Source: Anaeromassilibacillus sp. An250
GTDB lineage: Bacteria; Bacillota; Clostridia; Oscillospirales; Acutalibacteraceae
Assembly (NCBI RefSeq): GCF_002159845.1
Contig: NZ_NFJK01000012.1
Coordinates: 1 to 64,000, forward strand
Direction: 5' to 3'
Length of the DNA: 64,000 nucleotides
In this document: piece after piece, positions 17,946 to 26,764 of the stretch
Layout of the letters: the number at the start of each line of letters is the position of its first letter
Numbering within the stretch: position 1 is the first letter of the stretch
Position numbers and translations under genes: made by a program
The notes under the pieces: model-generated
Seen by the model: only the letters and a program-made list of their open reading frames with translations
The model's database searches: none
Told to the model about the DNA's origin: nothing

Positions 17946-18165
17946 AACAGGCTTACACACGATTGATCCATTTTCCGTATATTCACTTACAATTCCACCT
18001 CCCTTTTATAGACAAGGAAATGGCGCTTTCCTAATAAAAGCGCTGGATTCTTATATAATGTGCATTTATCTTGCCCCATATTGTGACACTACAATTAAAG
18101 AAGAGCCCCACGGCCAAAAGGAATTTCTCCACTTTGTAGCCCCATGCAAATATTTTGATCAAATA
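17946..18165. other. Intergenic, nothing recognised
   Basis: AT-rich sequence between the two convergent giant genes, with no plausible gene or RNA recognised. A short hairpin-like stretch aatggcgctttcctaataaaagcgct lies near 18020. Confidence 0.5.
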
Positions 18166-18206
18166 GGAATACCCCCTGTTCCTAAACACGGAACAGGGGG
18201 TATTCC
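18166..18206. terminator. Hairpin terminating the dual GH97 gene
   Basis: A 17-bp perfect stem ggaataccccctgttcc / ggaacagggggtattcc. It lies past the 3' end of the minus-strand gene and may act in both directions; the T tails are short. Confidence 0.65.
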
Positions 18207-18390
18207 TTATATTTTAACATTTTTTGAGAAGGAGAGCTTAAACACTTGCTTATTCATATTCTTCACATTGTAAAGGGAAGTCATCTTCTTCACAGATATA
18301 TTTGATCTGCTGGAGTCTTTGCATTTCCTTTGCAATTTTGCCTTATTGCTCTCAGGCAATCGGGCGCACAGCGTCCGTCTACGAAAGCAA

Positions 18391-19590
18391 TTAGCCAATG
18401 GTTACCGTGCAGTGCTTTGTAGCGTTCTGGCCCGGCAGGGTGGTATAAACGCCCGTGCTCTGGCCCGGTGTGCCGATGGCATAGACTCTGTAGTAGTAGT
18501 CGTTGCCGATCTTCGCCACGAACTGCGTCTTCAGCACATTGCCGTTGCCGACCGTAAAGCTCGGCGTCATGGCATTGCCGTTCACAACCGTCATCTTGAA
18601 GCAGTATGCGCTGCCTCTCTTCAGATTGAAGTTGACCGTCGTGTCGGAAACCACATAGGCATTCGCTGCCACGCTCTGGCTTGCGGATACCACGCCCGCT
18701 GCGCCGTATGCGTTGCCGACGTTGGCAGACGTGCTGCCGCTGTTCTTCGAGCCCGTGGAGGTGCTCTTCTCGACCAGGCCGTCGATGCTGTTCTCCAGCG
18801 TCTCGACTGCGTCTGCAACCTCTTCTTCGGTCGCTTCTGCGTCGTTCAGGACTGCCTTCGCGGTGCTCAATGCGGCCTTCATCGTTGCCACGCTCTTCGC
18901 CGTGTACTTGCTGGTGTTGATCGCTTCGGCTTCCCCGATCAATGCTTCCAGAGCATCCTTATCCGGGATCATGCGCAGGGCGGAGATGGCCGCTGCCAAA
19001 TCTTCTGCTGCGGTATCCACCGCATCCTGCGTTGCGTTTTCATTTGCCAGGACGGTTTTTGCCTCTTCCAGAGAGGTCTCAAAGCTCGTCCATGCGTCGT
19101 TCTGGATGTACTGGTCTGCATTTTCGACAATGCCGTCGCCCTTGTTGACCAGCGCTTCCAGCTCGGTGACGTCTGCGCGGTAGACCAGGCCATAAATGGC
19201 GTCATACAGCGCATCCACCGCTTCGGTGATGTCCGCTTCCAGGACTTCTTCATCGTCCAGCAGGTCTTCCGCCGCCGCATACGCTTCGTCCAGCACTTTC
19301 AGGCTGTCCGGCGTAAACAGGTCGCGGTCGATGGAATCTGCGATTTCCATCGGGATCTCCAGCTGGCTCTTGTCGCCTGCCACAAAGCTCAGATAATGCA
19401 GCGCGTCGATCAGGTCGCTCCATGCGGTGTTGATCTCGTTCTGCGTTGCAGTCTTCTTGGCTTCGACGTCCTTCGCCGCCTGCAAGGCTGCTTCATACTT
19501 CTCCTGTACGGATTCCACTGCTTCCGCAGCTTCGTTCGCCCGGCCCTCTGCAATCTCAATGGCAGCGCGCAGGTTCTGCTTGTCTACCAC
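18391..19590 (-). repeat. Long direct repeat A (FIVAR plus C-terminal module)
   Basis: The last 400 or so codons of the dual GH97 gene match those of the GH3 gene at 59010-60190, same strand, at roughly nine in ten residues by eye, including long runs without difference. The two copies lie about 40 kb apart. Confidence 0.85.
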
Positions 19591-22500
19591 TGTGAAGCCA
19601 AGCTCAATCGTCGTGTCCGCGTTCGGCATGGCCGCGCTGTACACATACTCGGCAGCGTCAAAGCTGTCTTCCGCAATGGCTTCGCTGTTCACGGTGACGC
19701 CTGCGATCTCGCGGCCTTCCACTCTGGGCGTGAAGGTCAGCTCGAGCTCGGTGTCCGCCATCACGACGTCTTTATACGCGCCGATCAGGTTGGCAATCGT
19801 CTGGCTCTCGCCGTTGATGCTCAGTTCAACGGTGTTCGGGAAGGTGACCGTCAGCATGTGCTCGCTCGGAGTGGTGTTCTTCACGAACTTGATTGCTGCA
19901 CCGCCGGAGGTCGTCAGGTCGCTGCGGCTGTGTGCCGTAACCGTGCTGCCGTCCGCCTGCTTGAACTCATACTCCAGAACCGGGGTATTGAGGCCAGCAA
20001 GTTCGAGCGTCAAAGTGTCTGCACTCGTAACCGTTCTCGTCTCAGCAATCAGGCCGTTCATCGGCTCATCCAAATCGAGCGGGTTGTCCGGGTTATCTCT
20101 GTAGATATACGCGGTGTACGTGCCATCGCCCAGGAAATCCAGATTGATGTCGACCGGTTTGGTCTCTTCATATGCGCAGATAACGCCCAGATACCAATCG
20201 TCGCCATCGCGTCTTGCCATCTCGACTAGTTCGCCAACTTCGCCGTCGATCAACTTACTCTCATCCCAGGAGGCTGGCATGTCCTTCCAATACTGCTCAT
20301 AGTAGGGGATTGCTTTATAAACCGACGGTTTATCCGCCAGGCACTGGATGCCACTCTCATAAATGATCGGCAGGGCATACATATGGGCCAGGGTAAACAA
20401 CGGCGGGTTGTCAAATTCCTGCGGCTTTCCGGTATCCGGATCCGTCGGGCCAAAACGCACGTTGTTCAATGCGCCGAAGGATGCCATCGGGGTGTAATCC
20501 AGCGGGCCGACTGCGCCTCTCGTGAACGGGATCACGCAGTTGTTTGCAGCGGTCAAATCGCCGCCCCACGGATAGGAACCGCCGCCGTAATCGTTCGGGT
20601 CGCGCCAGTCGCTTACTGCATAGCCCTCTGCACCGCCAACAGCTTCTCTCGTCAAAGCGTTGGGATAGGTACGGCGTTCGCCTGCCGGTTTTACGGTGCC
20701 ATGCAGGTTGATAATCATATGGTTCTCTGCGGTCAGCTTGAGCAGCGTATCATACAGCTGCATAGTGGACTGTGTTGCGGAATCAAAGAAGTCCGGCTTG
20801 ATGCCTGCGATGCCAAGATCCGCCCAGTATGCAATGCGCTCACGCTGTTTCTCGGTGACAATATCGTTCTTATGCACCCAAACAAGGAGCTTCACGCCCT
20901 TGCTCTTTGCATATTCAACCAGTTCTTCTGTCCAGGAATAATAGCCCAGATAGCGCTGGCCAGCCGGTGCATCCGGATCATAGCCGGGCTGCTCTTCCTT
21001 ATTTTCGGTGCGGTTGTACGGGATCATCCAGCCTTCATCGAGGAGCTGGTATTCCCAACCCATCTCTGCTGCAAAGTCTACATATTCCTTGTAGATGCGC
21101 AGGCCTTCGGTTTCAAACTTATCTGCCGGGATCTGGTCATGGCGCAGGTCGCCGTTCAACCAGGTCCAGTTGGAGACGCCGGACTCAATCCAGCTGGTAT
21201 CTTCGATCACGCTGTCCGGGCTCAGGTTTTCCGGCATGGTGTTGTCCATAATCTCTGCCAGATCGCCCATCACCAGGAAACGCCACGGGGACGTAAACGG
21301 CGCCGTCGTGACAACCGGGCCTTCTGCCGCCTGCTCCGGTGCAAACTTCACGGTGAGCATGCCATCCTCGCCGCCTGCGAGCACGGAACCGCAATAGGTG
21401 CCGGTCATCAGGTCTGCTTCGGAATAAAGGCCATAAGCGCCGCTCTCGGACTCATACAGCAACGGCATATTGAAGTTCTGTCCATCCAGTCTCGAACGGT
21501 TGCTATACTCTCTGTGCGGCCATTCGTTGGCAACGCTGGAGTTGTCGCCGATGCTCTGGCCCCACAGCTTCTGATAGCCCTCGGGGAGCTGGAAGCCGGT
21601 GAACTCTTCGGTGATTTGCAGTTCATCGCCGTTTCCGTCGATCGCATAGCGCAGGGCAACGCCTTCGTCGTATGCGCGGAAGATAATGCTGTAGTTCACG
21701 CCGTCCTTAGTGAACGGGAACGTGGTCTCATTGTAATCTTTATCGACATGCTTTACTTTGCCGCCGAGGAGGTCATAGGAATCATTGCCCTCTCTGGTGG
21801 TGACTTCGCCGAGGACCAATCCGCTGCGGAAATCGCCCATATTGGTCATCAAGCCTGTCCCCGATACGCCGGCCATGACTTCGCCGTCCTTGCTTGCCAG
21901 ATAGGATACTGTGCCAGCGACTGCGTCATAAGCGACCAATGCTTTTACGTCCGCATTCGGAGCGGCAACCTCATAGACGCTGCCTTCCACGGGTTCAGTT
22001 CCAACAATCACCTGTGCATAGGCATCCACAACGACGCCATCCCCCAGATCTGCACGAACGACGATCGAGGCAGTGCCATTGCTCAGTGCTTCTGCGGTAA
22101 TGCCATCCGCCGTGCGGGTGACTTCCAAAACGGCCGGATTGCTGCTTTCTACGGTGTATTCTGTGACTTCTTCACTGTTGCTGTCCGTTACAGAAACCGT
22201 TACATCGGTCACATCGCCCACGTTGAGCAGGCTCTGGTCAACCTTGATTTCTGCTGCCGGCTCCACAGGCTCCGGCTCGGGCTCTTCTTTTTTCACCAGG
22301 TTCCACTTGCTGGAAGCAGCGCTTTCGTCCGCCAAAACGATCGGTGCGCCGTCCGTCGTGGAATCGCTATCCGTTGCGATATAGAGCGGCGTTCCTGCCA
22401 ATTCCGCCTTCTTATTCAGAATGCGATACGTGCCATCCTCCGCTTCTACGATCTTCCACCACTGGGAATCGTCTGCATCGTCGATGTTGCCGACGGTCAG

Positions 22501-25425
22501 CTTGGTATTGACTGCCACTTCCGAATCGGTCGGCATCAGAACGGTGACCGTTGTGCTGCCGGGCTGAATGCGATAGTATTCCTGATTTGCATCCGGGATC
22601 AAGCGCCAGAACAAGGAATCTCCAGCGAAGTTCCACCACAGGTCAACGATCGCCCCAGGGCTGGTATTGTTGCTGTTGACCTCGATGCCTGCATCCTTCA
22701 GGGAAGAAAGAATCGAGTACAGTGCGTTGGTATCCCAAACAGGCTCTTCTTCGGCTGTCTTAACATAATGGATTGCCGCGCCGCCCGTCTCTGCAAGCGG
22801 GATATTGAGCGTGTCGTCCTTGGTGACCGTGCGGATCTCTTCGTCAACGGTCTCCATCGGGTTTTCGCCATCCGTATAGATGTATGCGGTGTAGGTTCCC
22901 TCGCCGAGGAAGTCCAGGGAGAACTCTGCATTGCGGGCTGCATCGCAGATGATGCCCTGATACCAGTCGTCCCCACTTCTGCGTGCGAAGTTTACATACG
23001 CTGCGGGCTCGCCGTCCACCAGGATGGAATCATCCCAATCGGAAGGCATGTTCTTGAAATAATGCTCATAGGCCGGATGTGCACGATAAACGTCGGGCTT
23101 GTCCGCCATGCACTGCACGCCAGCTTCAAATACGACTGGCAGGGCAGCCATATGCGCCAGGGTAAACTGACGATGGTCGCCGCTCACGCCATAGGAAGCC
23201 ATCGGGGTGTAGTCCATCGGGCCTACTGCGTTGCGGGTAAACGGAAGCGTACAATTGTGGCGCGCGCTCACGTTGTCCGGGATAAAGTCATACTGCTCTG
23301 CACCGAACACCGCTTCACGGGAAATGACGTTCGGATAGGTGCGGCGTTCACCGGTCGGCTTGCCTGCGCCGTGCAGGTTCAGCAGCATGTGGTTTTCCGC
23401 CGTAACCTTCATCAGGTTTTCAATTTGCAGGATTGTATCCTGGGACTGGGAATCAAAGAAGTCCGGCTTGACGCCCTTGAAGCCCATCTGCGCCCATTCG
23501 GTGATGCGCTCTTCCTGCTCTTCCGGGGTATCCAGGTCTGCGCTGTTCGCCCAGACAATCAGGCCGACACCCTTCTCATTGGCATAATCGATCAGCTCTT
23601 CCGTCCAATCGTAATAGCCCTTGTAAATGGAATCATCATCCGGGTCTCTGTTCTGTCTCTGCCAGCCTTCGTCCAGCAGCTGGTATTCCCAACCCATCTC
23701 TGCCGCGAAGTCGACATATTCCTTATAAATGTCCAACGCATCGTTTTCGAAGTCCACGTTCGGGTCGGTATGGCGGAGATCGCCGTTCAGCCACGTCCAG
23801 TCCACGGTGCCCGGCTGGACCCAACTGGTGTCTTCCAGCTGGCAGTCCTCGCTCAAGGTTTCTGCCATGGTGTTTTCTGCGATGGCCTTCGGCGTGCCGA
23901 TGACGGCAAAGCGCCACGGGGAGGTAAACGGTGCAGTCGTAACAACGTCTTCCGTCTGCTCCGGCGTGAATTCTACATTCAGCATACCGGTGCCGTCGCC
24001 CACAAGCTGTGCGCCGCAGTAGGTCGAATTCAGGTCTGCTTCGGAAAGCAGCGCCCAAACGCCGTCCGTGGTCTCATAGAGGAGCGGCATGCAGTAGCCG
24101 CCGCGCAGTCTGTGTGCTTCCTCTTCCTGCGCAACCGACTCATTTGCATATTCATATTCCATCGCTTGTGCGACAGAGCCGCTGGCAAGCTGGAAGCCCG
24201 TATTTTCCTCCGAAATGGTGAGCTCCTGGCCGTCCTCGGTCTCGATTGCATAGCGGAGCGCCATGCCGTCGTCATAAACGCGCACAATGATGCTGTAAGA
24301 GGCGCCGTCCTTTGTGAAGTTCAGCGTCATCTGGTTGGCGGTTGTGTCCACATGGTTCACTTTCGCGCCGATCAGGTCATAGGAATCCGTGACCTCTTCG
24401 TCTTCACGGCTTACAAAGGTGAGGCCGTTGCGGAAATCACCGGCGTTGGTCACCAGGCCCGTCGGGGAGCTGGAAACAACCGTCTTGCCGCCGTACGTGG
24501 TAAAGAAGCGGATGGCGCCCTCCGCGTCCATAAAGAACAGGGCAGAGATATTCTCGTCGGGCGACGTGACCGACCAAGTTGCGCCTTCTTCGCCTTCGCC
24601 AACAATAATCTCACAGGTAGCCGTGCGGCTGATGCTCGGATCCACCGCATCCACCACCGTGCAGGTGATTGTTGCAATGCCATCCGCTACGCCGGTGATG
24701 ACACCTGTATCCGGATCGATCGTTGCAATCTCCGGATTGCTGCTCGAATACGTGCACTGCTCCGGATTCAACGCAATGCTCTCCTGACCGTTGGAATACG
24801 CGGAGATCACCAGATTGGTGCTATCCCCCACAGCAACGGCCGGCTCCTCCGGCTGCACAGACAGCGTCTTCAAGCGGTCCATCACAGCGCGGTCGCAGAT
24901 AATCTGCGCATTCGCCCAAACAGAATTGGAACCGCCGGAGTTTTCCATCGTCAAGATGGTCGTGCCTTCCGGAATTTCTACATCCACAGGCGTAATGCCC
25001 CTGCTGCTGGTCAAACTCTGGGTAAAGAACTCCTCGCCATCCGCTTTCAGCGTAAAGCTCGTTCCACCCCACCAGTTATCCGACTGAATGGCAATTTGCG
25101 CCTGGAAGCGCAGCGCACCATAGCCCGTCAAATCATAGACAATGGTCGCATTGCCACTGGTTCCGAGTCCCTTCTCGAACGGGACCTCCTCTCCGTTTTC
25201 ATCTGTCAGGACAATCTTATGTACGTTGACGTCCCGGTCCTTCCGGACCTGCCACCATCCATCTTCAGCGGATACCCATTCCATATCGCTGAGATACACG
25301 GCAGCTGTTTCGGCTGGATCTGCACGGTTTTCCGTAGTTGCTGCGAATGCGGAAAGTCCACTGGTAAATACAAGCGTAAAGACCAGCAACAAAGAAAGCG
25401 CAGATCGCCATACTCTTTTGTTCAT
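18391..25425 (-). CDS. Giant secreted protein with two GH97 catalytic units
   Basis: 2344 residues. ATG at 25425 follows AAAGGAGAAAGGAAC; longer in-frame starts have no ribosome-binding site. Order: signal peptide ending near AFAATT; NPCBM-type domain (about 30-180); Big_2 Ig-like domain; complete GH97 unit 1 with N-terminal beta-sandwich, barrel (WTWLNGDLRHT, EYQLLDEGW, predicted nucleophile D655 in KPDFFDS, NLHGAGKPTGERRTYPN) and C-terminal sheet; a ricin-type beta-trefoil-like segment (about 910-1060); an Ig-like domain; GH97 unit 2 with D1545 in KPDFFDS; then an Ig-like repeat, FIVAR repeats and the shared C-terminal module. Aspartate in the xDFFD motif marks the retaining GH97 branch known for alpha-galactosidases, while inverting GH97 alpha-glucosidases lack it. 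Two catalytic GH97 units in one chain is unusual. There is no LPXTG motif. Confidence 0.9.
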   Translation of the reverse strand: MNKRVWRSALSLLLVFTLVFTSGLSAFAATTENRADPAETAAVYLSDMEWVSAEDGWWQVRKDRDVNVHKIVLTDENGEEVPFEKGLGTSGNATIVYDLTGYGALRFQAQIAIQSDNWWGGTSFTLKADGEEFFTQSLTSSRGITPVDVEIPEGTTILTMENSGGSNSVWANAQIICDRAVMDRLKTLSVQPEEPAVAVGDSTNLVISAYSNGQESIALNPEQCTYSSSNPEIATIDPDTGVITGVADGIATITCTVVDAVDPSISRTATCEIIVGEGEEGATWSVTSPDENISALFFMDAEGAIRFFTTYGGKTVVSSSPTGLVTNAGDFRNGLTFVSREDEEVTDSYDLIGAKVNHVDTTANQMTLNFTKDGASYSIIVRVYDDGMALRYAIETEDGQELTISEENTGFQLASGSVAQAMEYEYANESVAQEEEAHRLRGGYCMPLLYETTDGVWALLSEADLNSTYCGAQLVGDGTGMLNVEFTPEQTEDVVTTAPFTSPWRFAVIGTPKAIAENTMAETLSEDCQLEDTSWVQPGTVDWTWLNGDLRHTDPNVDFENDALDIYKEYVDFAAEMGWEYQLLDEGWQRQNRDPDDDSIYKGYYDWTEELIDYANEKGVGLIVWANSADLDTPEEQEERITEWAQMGFKGVKPDFFDSQSQDTILQIENLMKVTAENHMLLNLHGAGKPTGERRTYPNVISREAVFGAEQYDFIPDNVSARHNCTLPFTRNAVGPMDYTPMASYGVSGDHRQFTLAHMAALPVVFEAGVQCMADKPDVYRAHPAYEHYFKNMPSDWDDSILVDGEPAAYVNFARRSGDDWYQGIICDAARNAEFSLDFLGEGTYTAYIYTDGENPMETVDEEIRTVTKDDTLNIPLAETGGAAIHYVKTAEEEPVWDTNALYSILSSLKDAGIEVNSNNTSPGAIVDLWWNFAGDSLFWRLIPDANQEYYRIQPGSTTVTVLMPTDSEVAVNTKLTVGNIDDADDSQWWKIVEAEDGTYRILNKKAELAGTPLYIATDSDSTTDGAPIVLADESAASSKWNLVKKEEPEPEPVEPAAEIKVDQSLLNVGDVTDVTVSVTDSNSEEVTEYTVESSNPAVLEVTRTADGITAEALSNGTASIVVRADLGDGVVVDAYAQVIVGTEPVEGSVYEVAAPNADVKALVAYDAVAGTVSYLASKDGEVMAGVSGTGLMTNMGDFRSGLVLGEVTTREGNDSYDLLGGKVKHVDKDYNETTFPFTKDGVNYSIIFRAYDEGVALRYAIDGNGDELQITEEFTGFQLPEGYQKLWGQSIGDNSSVANEWPHREYSNRSRLDGQNFNMPLLYESESGAYGLYSEADLMTGTYCGSVLAGGEDGMLTVKFAPEQAAEGPVVTTAPFTSPWRFLVMGDLAEIMDNTMPENLSPDSVIEDTSWIESGVSNWTWLNGDLRHDQIPADKFETEGLRIYKEYVDFAAEMGWEYQLLDEGWMIPYNRTENKEEQPGYDPDAPAGQRYLGYYSWTEELVEYAKSKGVKLLVWVHKNDIVTEKQRERIAYWADLGIAGIKPDFFDSATQSTMQLYDTLLKLTAENHMIINLHGTVKPAGERRTYPNALTREAVGGAEGYAVSDWRDPNDYGGGSYPWGGDLTAANNCVIPFTRGAVGPLDYTPMASFGALNNVRFGPTDPDTGKPQEFDNPPLFTLAHMYALPIIYESGIQCLADKPSVYKAIPYYEQYWKDMPASWDESKLIDGEVGELVEMARRDGDDWYLGVICAYEETKPVDINLDFLGDGTYTAYIYRDNPDNPLDLDEPMNGLIAETRTVTSADTLTLELAGLNTPVLEYEFKQADGSTVTAHSRSDLTTSGGAAIKFVKNTTPSEHMLTVTFPNTVELSINGESQTIANLIGAYKDVVMADTELELTFTPRVEGREIAGVTVNSEAIAEDSFDAAEYVYSAAMPNADTTIELGFTVVDKQNLRAAIEIAEGRANEAAEAVESVQEKYEAALQAAKDVEAKKTATQNEINTAWSDLIDALHYLSFVAGDKSQLEIPMEIADSIDRDLFTPDSLKVLDEAYAAAEDLLDDEEVLEADITEAVDALYDAIYGLVYRADVTELEALVNKGDGIVENADQYIQNDAWTSFETSLEEAKTVLANENATQDAVDTAAEDLAAAISALRMIPDKDALEALIGEAEAINTSKYTAKSVATMKAALSTAKAVLNDAEATEEEVADAVETLENSIDGLVEKSTSTGSKNSGSTSANVGNAYGAAGVVSASQSVAANAYVVSDTTVNFNLKRGSAYCFKMTVVNGNAMTPSFTVGNGNVLKTQFVAKIGNDYYYRVYAIGTPGQSTGVYTTLPGQNATKHCTVTIG

Positions 25426-25485
25426 GTTCCTTTCTCCTTTCCTGAACTTTGGCACAAAAGTTTTGATCTTTTGGCCTTTGGTTTG

Positions 25486-25520
25486 ATTATATAGAACATA
25501 GTGTTCCAAAAGTGTTCCAA
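25486..25520 (-). promoter_or_regulatory. Promoter of the dual GH97 gene with GAACA operator-like sites
   Basis: Minus-strand TATAAT at 25486-25491. Directly upstream lies a perfect palindrome gaaca-tag-tgttc (25494-25506) followed by another gtgttcc (25512-25518) in direct orientation; a further gaacacg is at 25540. A protein bound there would cover the -35 to -10 spacer, so repression is the likely mode. The -35 hexamer is poor. Confidence 0.55.
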
Positions 25521-25540
25521 ATTCGACTGTCCTTTTAGAG

Positions 25541-25965
25541 AACACGTATAAAATTTTAAGCCGGCTTTTTGTTTGATTTCCATATATATGCATCCAACGC
25601 CCCCACATGCACGGCAGATCGTATCCATAAGGACGCGCTATATACGGGAGATGGTCTGCTGTGCCCACGGGACGAAAAAGCCATGCCGTTCCTTTTAATC
25701 TCCCTTTATAAATAGGCCGATGGGAGCCGTATGGCCATCGAACGGGCGGCAATGGACCTCTTCGCCTCTTTGGCCATGAATACCTATGCATGGAGGTACA
25801 GCGGAGCTTTCTTCTTTTATTTTCCATCTGATTTTTGTAAAATGATCATTTCTATTTCACGCAGTGTTCACAAAGATTCTTTATACTTATAATCGTTCCA
25901 AGGGGAACAGAAAAATCGATTACAAGATCTTCTCTTTTTCATAAATTTTCCTTTTCTTCTCTCTT
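25541..25965. other. Intergenic, no gene recognised
   Basis: This region upstream of the dual GH97 promoter has no convincing gene. It contains a second GTTCC-aagg-GGAAC inverted repeat (25895-25908) and a gtgttca at 25865, similar to the half-sites at the promoter. AT-rich from 25830 to 25965. Confidence 0.5.
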
Positions 25966-26004
25966 AAATAGAAACGCCGTCCAAAGGACGGCGTTTCTAT
26001 TTTT
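25966..26004. terminator. Bidirectional terminator
   Basis: Stem aaatagaaacgccgtcc / ggacggcgtttctattt with T/A runs on both sides. Confidence 0.85.
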
Positions 26005-26033
26005 ATTCACAAAACCTTTTTGTTTCATACAAA

Positions 26034-26072
26034 GAAATCTCTTCTCAATCAATGATTGAGAAGAGATTTCTT
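26034..26072 (-). terminator. Terminator of the first DUF6514 gene
   Basis: A 17-bp perfect stem gaaatctcttctcaatc / gattgagaagagatttc directly after the stop codon at 26073-26075, followed by TTTG on the minus strand. Confidence 0.85.
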
Positions 26073-26276
26073 TTATCGTGTCAGGAAGTCCTCGATCACA
26101 TCTTTAAAGTGCATCAGGGGCACCTGCCGCGTATTCAGCAACTCGACAAGCCGTTCCACGGCTTCGCGTTTATCGGAAATATCGCTGACCACAGCAGCTC
26201 CGGCAATGATGCCATATGTAAGGCGCTGTCCCTGCTCCTCGTCGGTGACGGTCTCTTCCAGCACTTTATAAACCAT
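26073..26276 (-). CDS. DUF6514-type small protein
   Basis: 67 residues. Start ATG at 26276 after GGGGGG. The sequence has a short N-terminal strand-rich part (LTYGIIAG, VVSDIS), then a helical part ending in HFKDVIEDFLTR. This YGI...DIS...(H/P)xxxxxVxEDFL pattern is the one I associate with DUF6514, a small family found in Clostridia without known function. A second member lies at 28559-28765, so the window has a pair of distant paralogues on either side of the CcdA gene. No signal peptide; a cytoplasmic protein is expected. Confidence 0.7.
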   Translation of the reverse strand: MVYKVLEETVTDEEQGQRLTYGIIAGAAVVSDISDKREAVERLVELLNTRQVPLMHFKDVIEDFLTR

Positions 26277-26434
26277 TCTTTATCCCCCCTTACACCCCAT
26301 TATAGAGCAGACAGGGACAAATGAAAAGATTATAATGCGAATTGTGAAAAATTACCAACCCCTACTGGATAGGATTGGATAAACACTTTCCAGACACCCG
26401 ATATTGCCGATCTGCGCCGGCGTAAAGCATCCTG

Positions 26435-26764
26435 CTACGCCTCGTCGAGCGCAATATATACATATTCAGCTTCCAAATCCAGGTAATGGCGCAGGGAATC
26501 CGGCATCTCTGAGAGCCTTACCAAGCCCTTCCCTTTCAGATAGGCCTCCAACTCTCCCAACATCCGCATCCGCACAGCCCCTTCGTGGATCGCACAAGGA
26601 TGGGGGTCCTGGAAAAACTCGATACTCTTTTCCAAAACCGCCTCCCGGTTCAAGGGCAGGGATACCGCTGCATGCTGCGCCGTCCGTTCCCCTTCCTGAT
26701 TAAACAGGGAGAAGCCCAGCGCCGCAGGCGATTTCTCTTTTTTCTTTCCAAACATCGCAATCAC
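26435..26764 (-). CDS. Small hypothetical protein coupled to the CcdA gene
   Basis: About 109 residues, family not recognised. It begins with MFGKKKEKSPAALGFSLFNQ after a few residues and continues as an acidic, mostly helical protein with no signal peptide. The start is chosen as GTG at 26764 because it overlaps the stop of the upstream CcdA-type gene in a GTGA arrangement, implying translational coupling; GTG 26767 and ATG 26755 are alternatives. There is no separate ribosome-binding site. The coupling suggests a role connected to the thiol exporter, but nothing in the sequence shows what it is. Confidence 0.6.
   Translation of the reverse strand: MIAMFGKKKEKSPAALGFSLFNQEGERTAQHAAVSLPLNREAVLEKSIEFFQDPHPCAIHEGAVRMRMLGELEAYLKGKGLVRLSEMPDSLRHYLDLEAEYVYIALDEA

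Noticed and set aside
17414-17986. Small frames coding FAPTAFPTEAN-type peptides, also at 49137-49325
   Set aside because: They are by-products of the GC-rich intergenic repeats (core cgccgtaggcg); frames differ between copies and lack ribosome-binding sites.
20383-25494. Very long plus-strand open frame (about 1700 codons) opposite the dual GH97 gene
   Set aside because: It is antisense to a gene with clear domains; the translation is rich in Arg/His/Cys with no recognisable domain, signal peptide or ribosome-binding site. Long antisense frames are expected from the codon bias of GC-rich genes.
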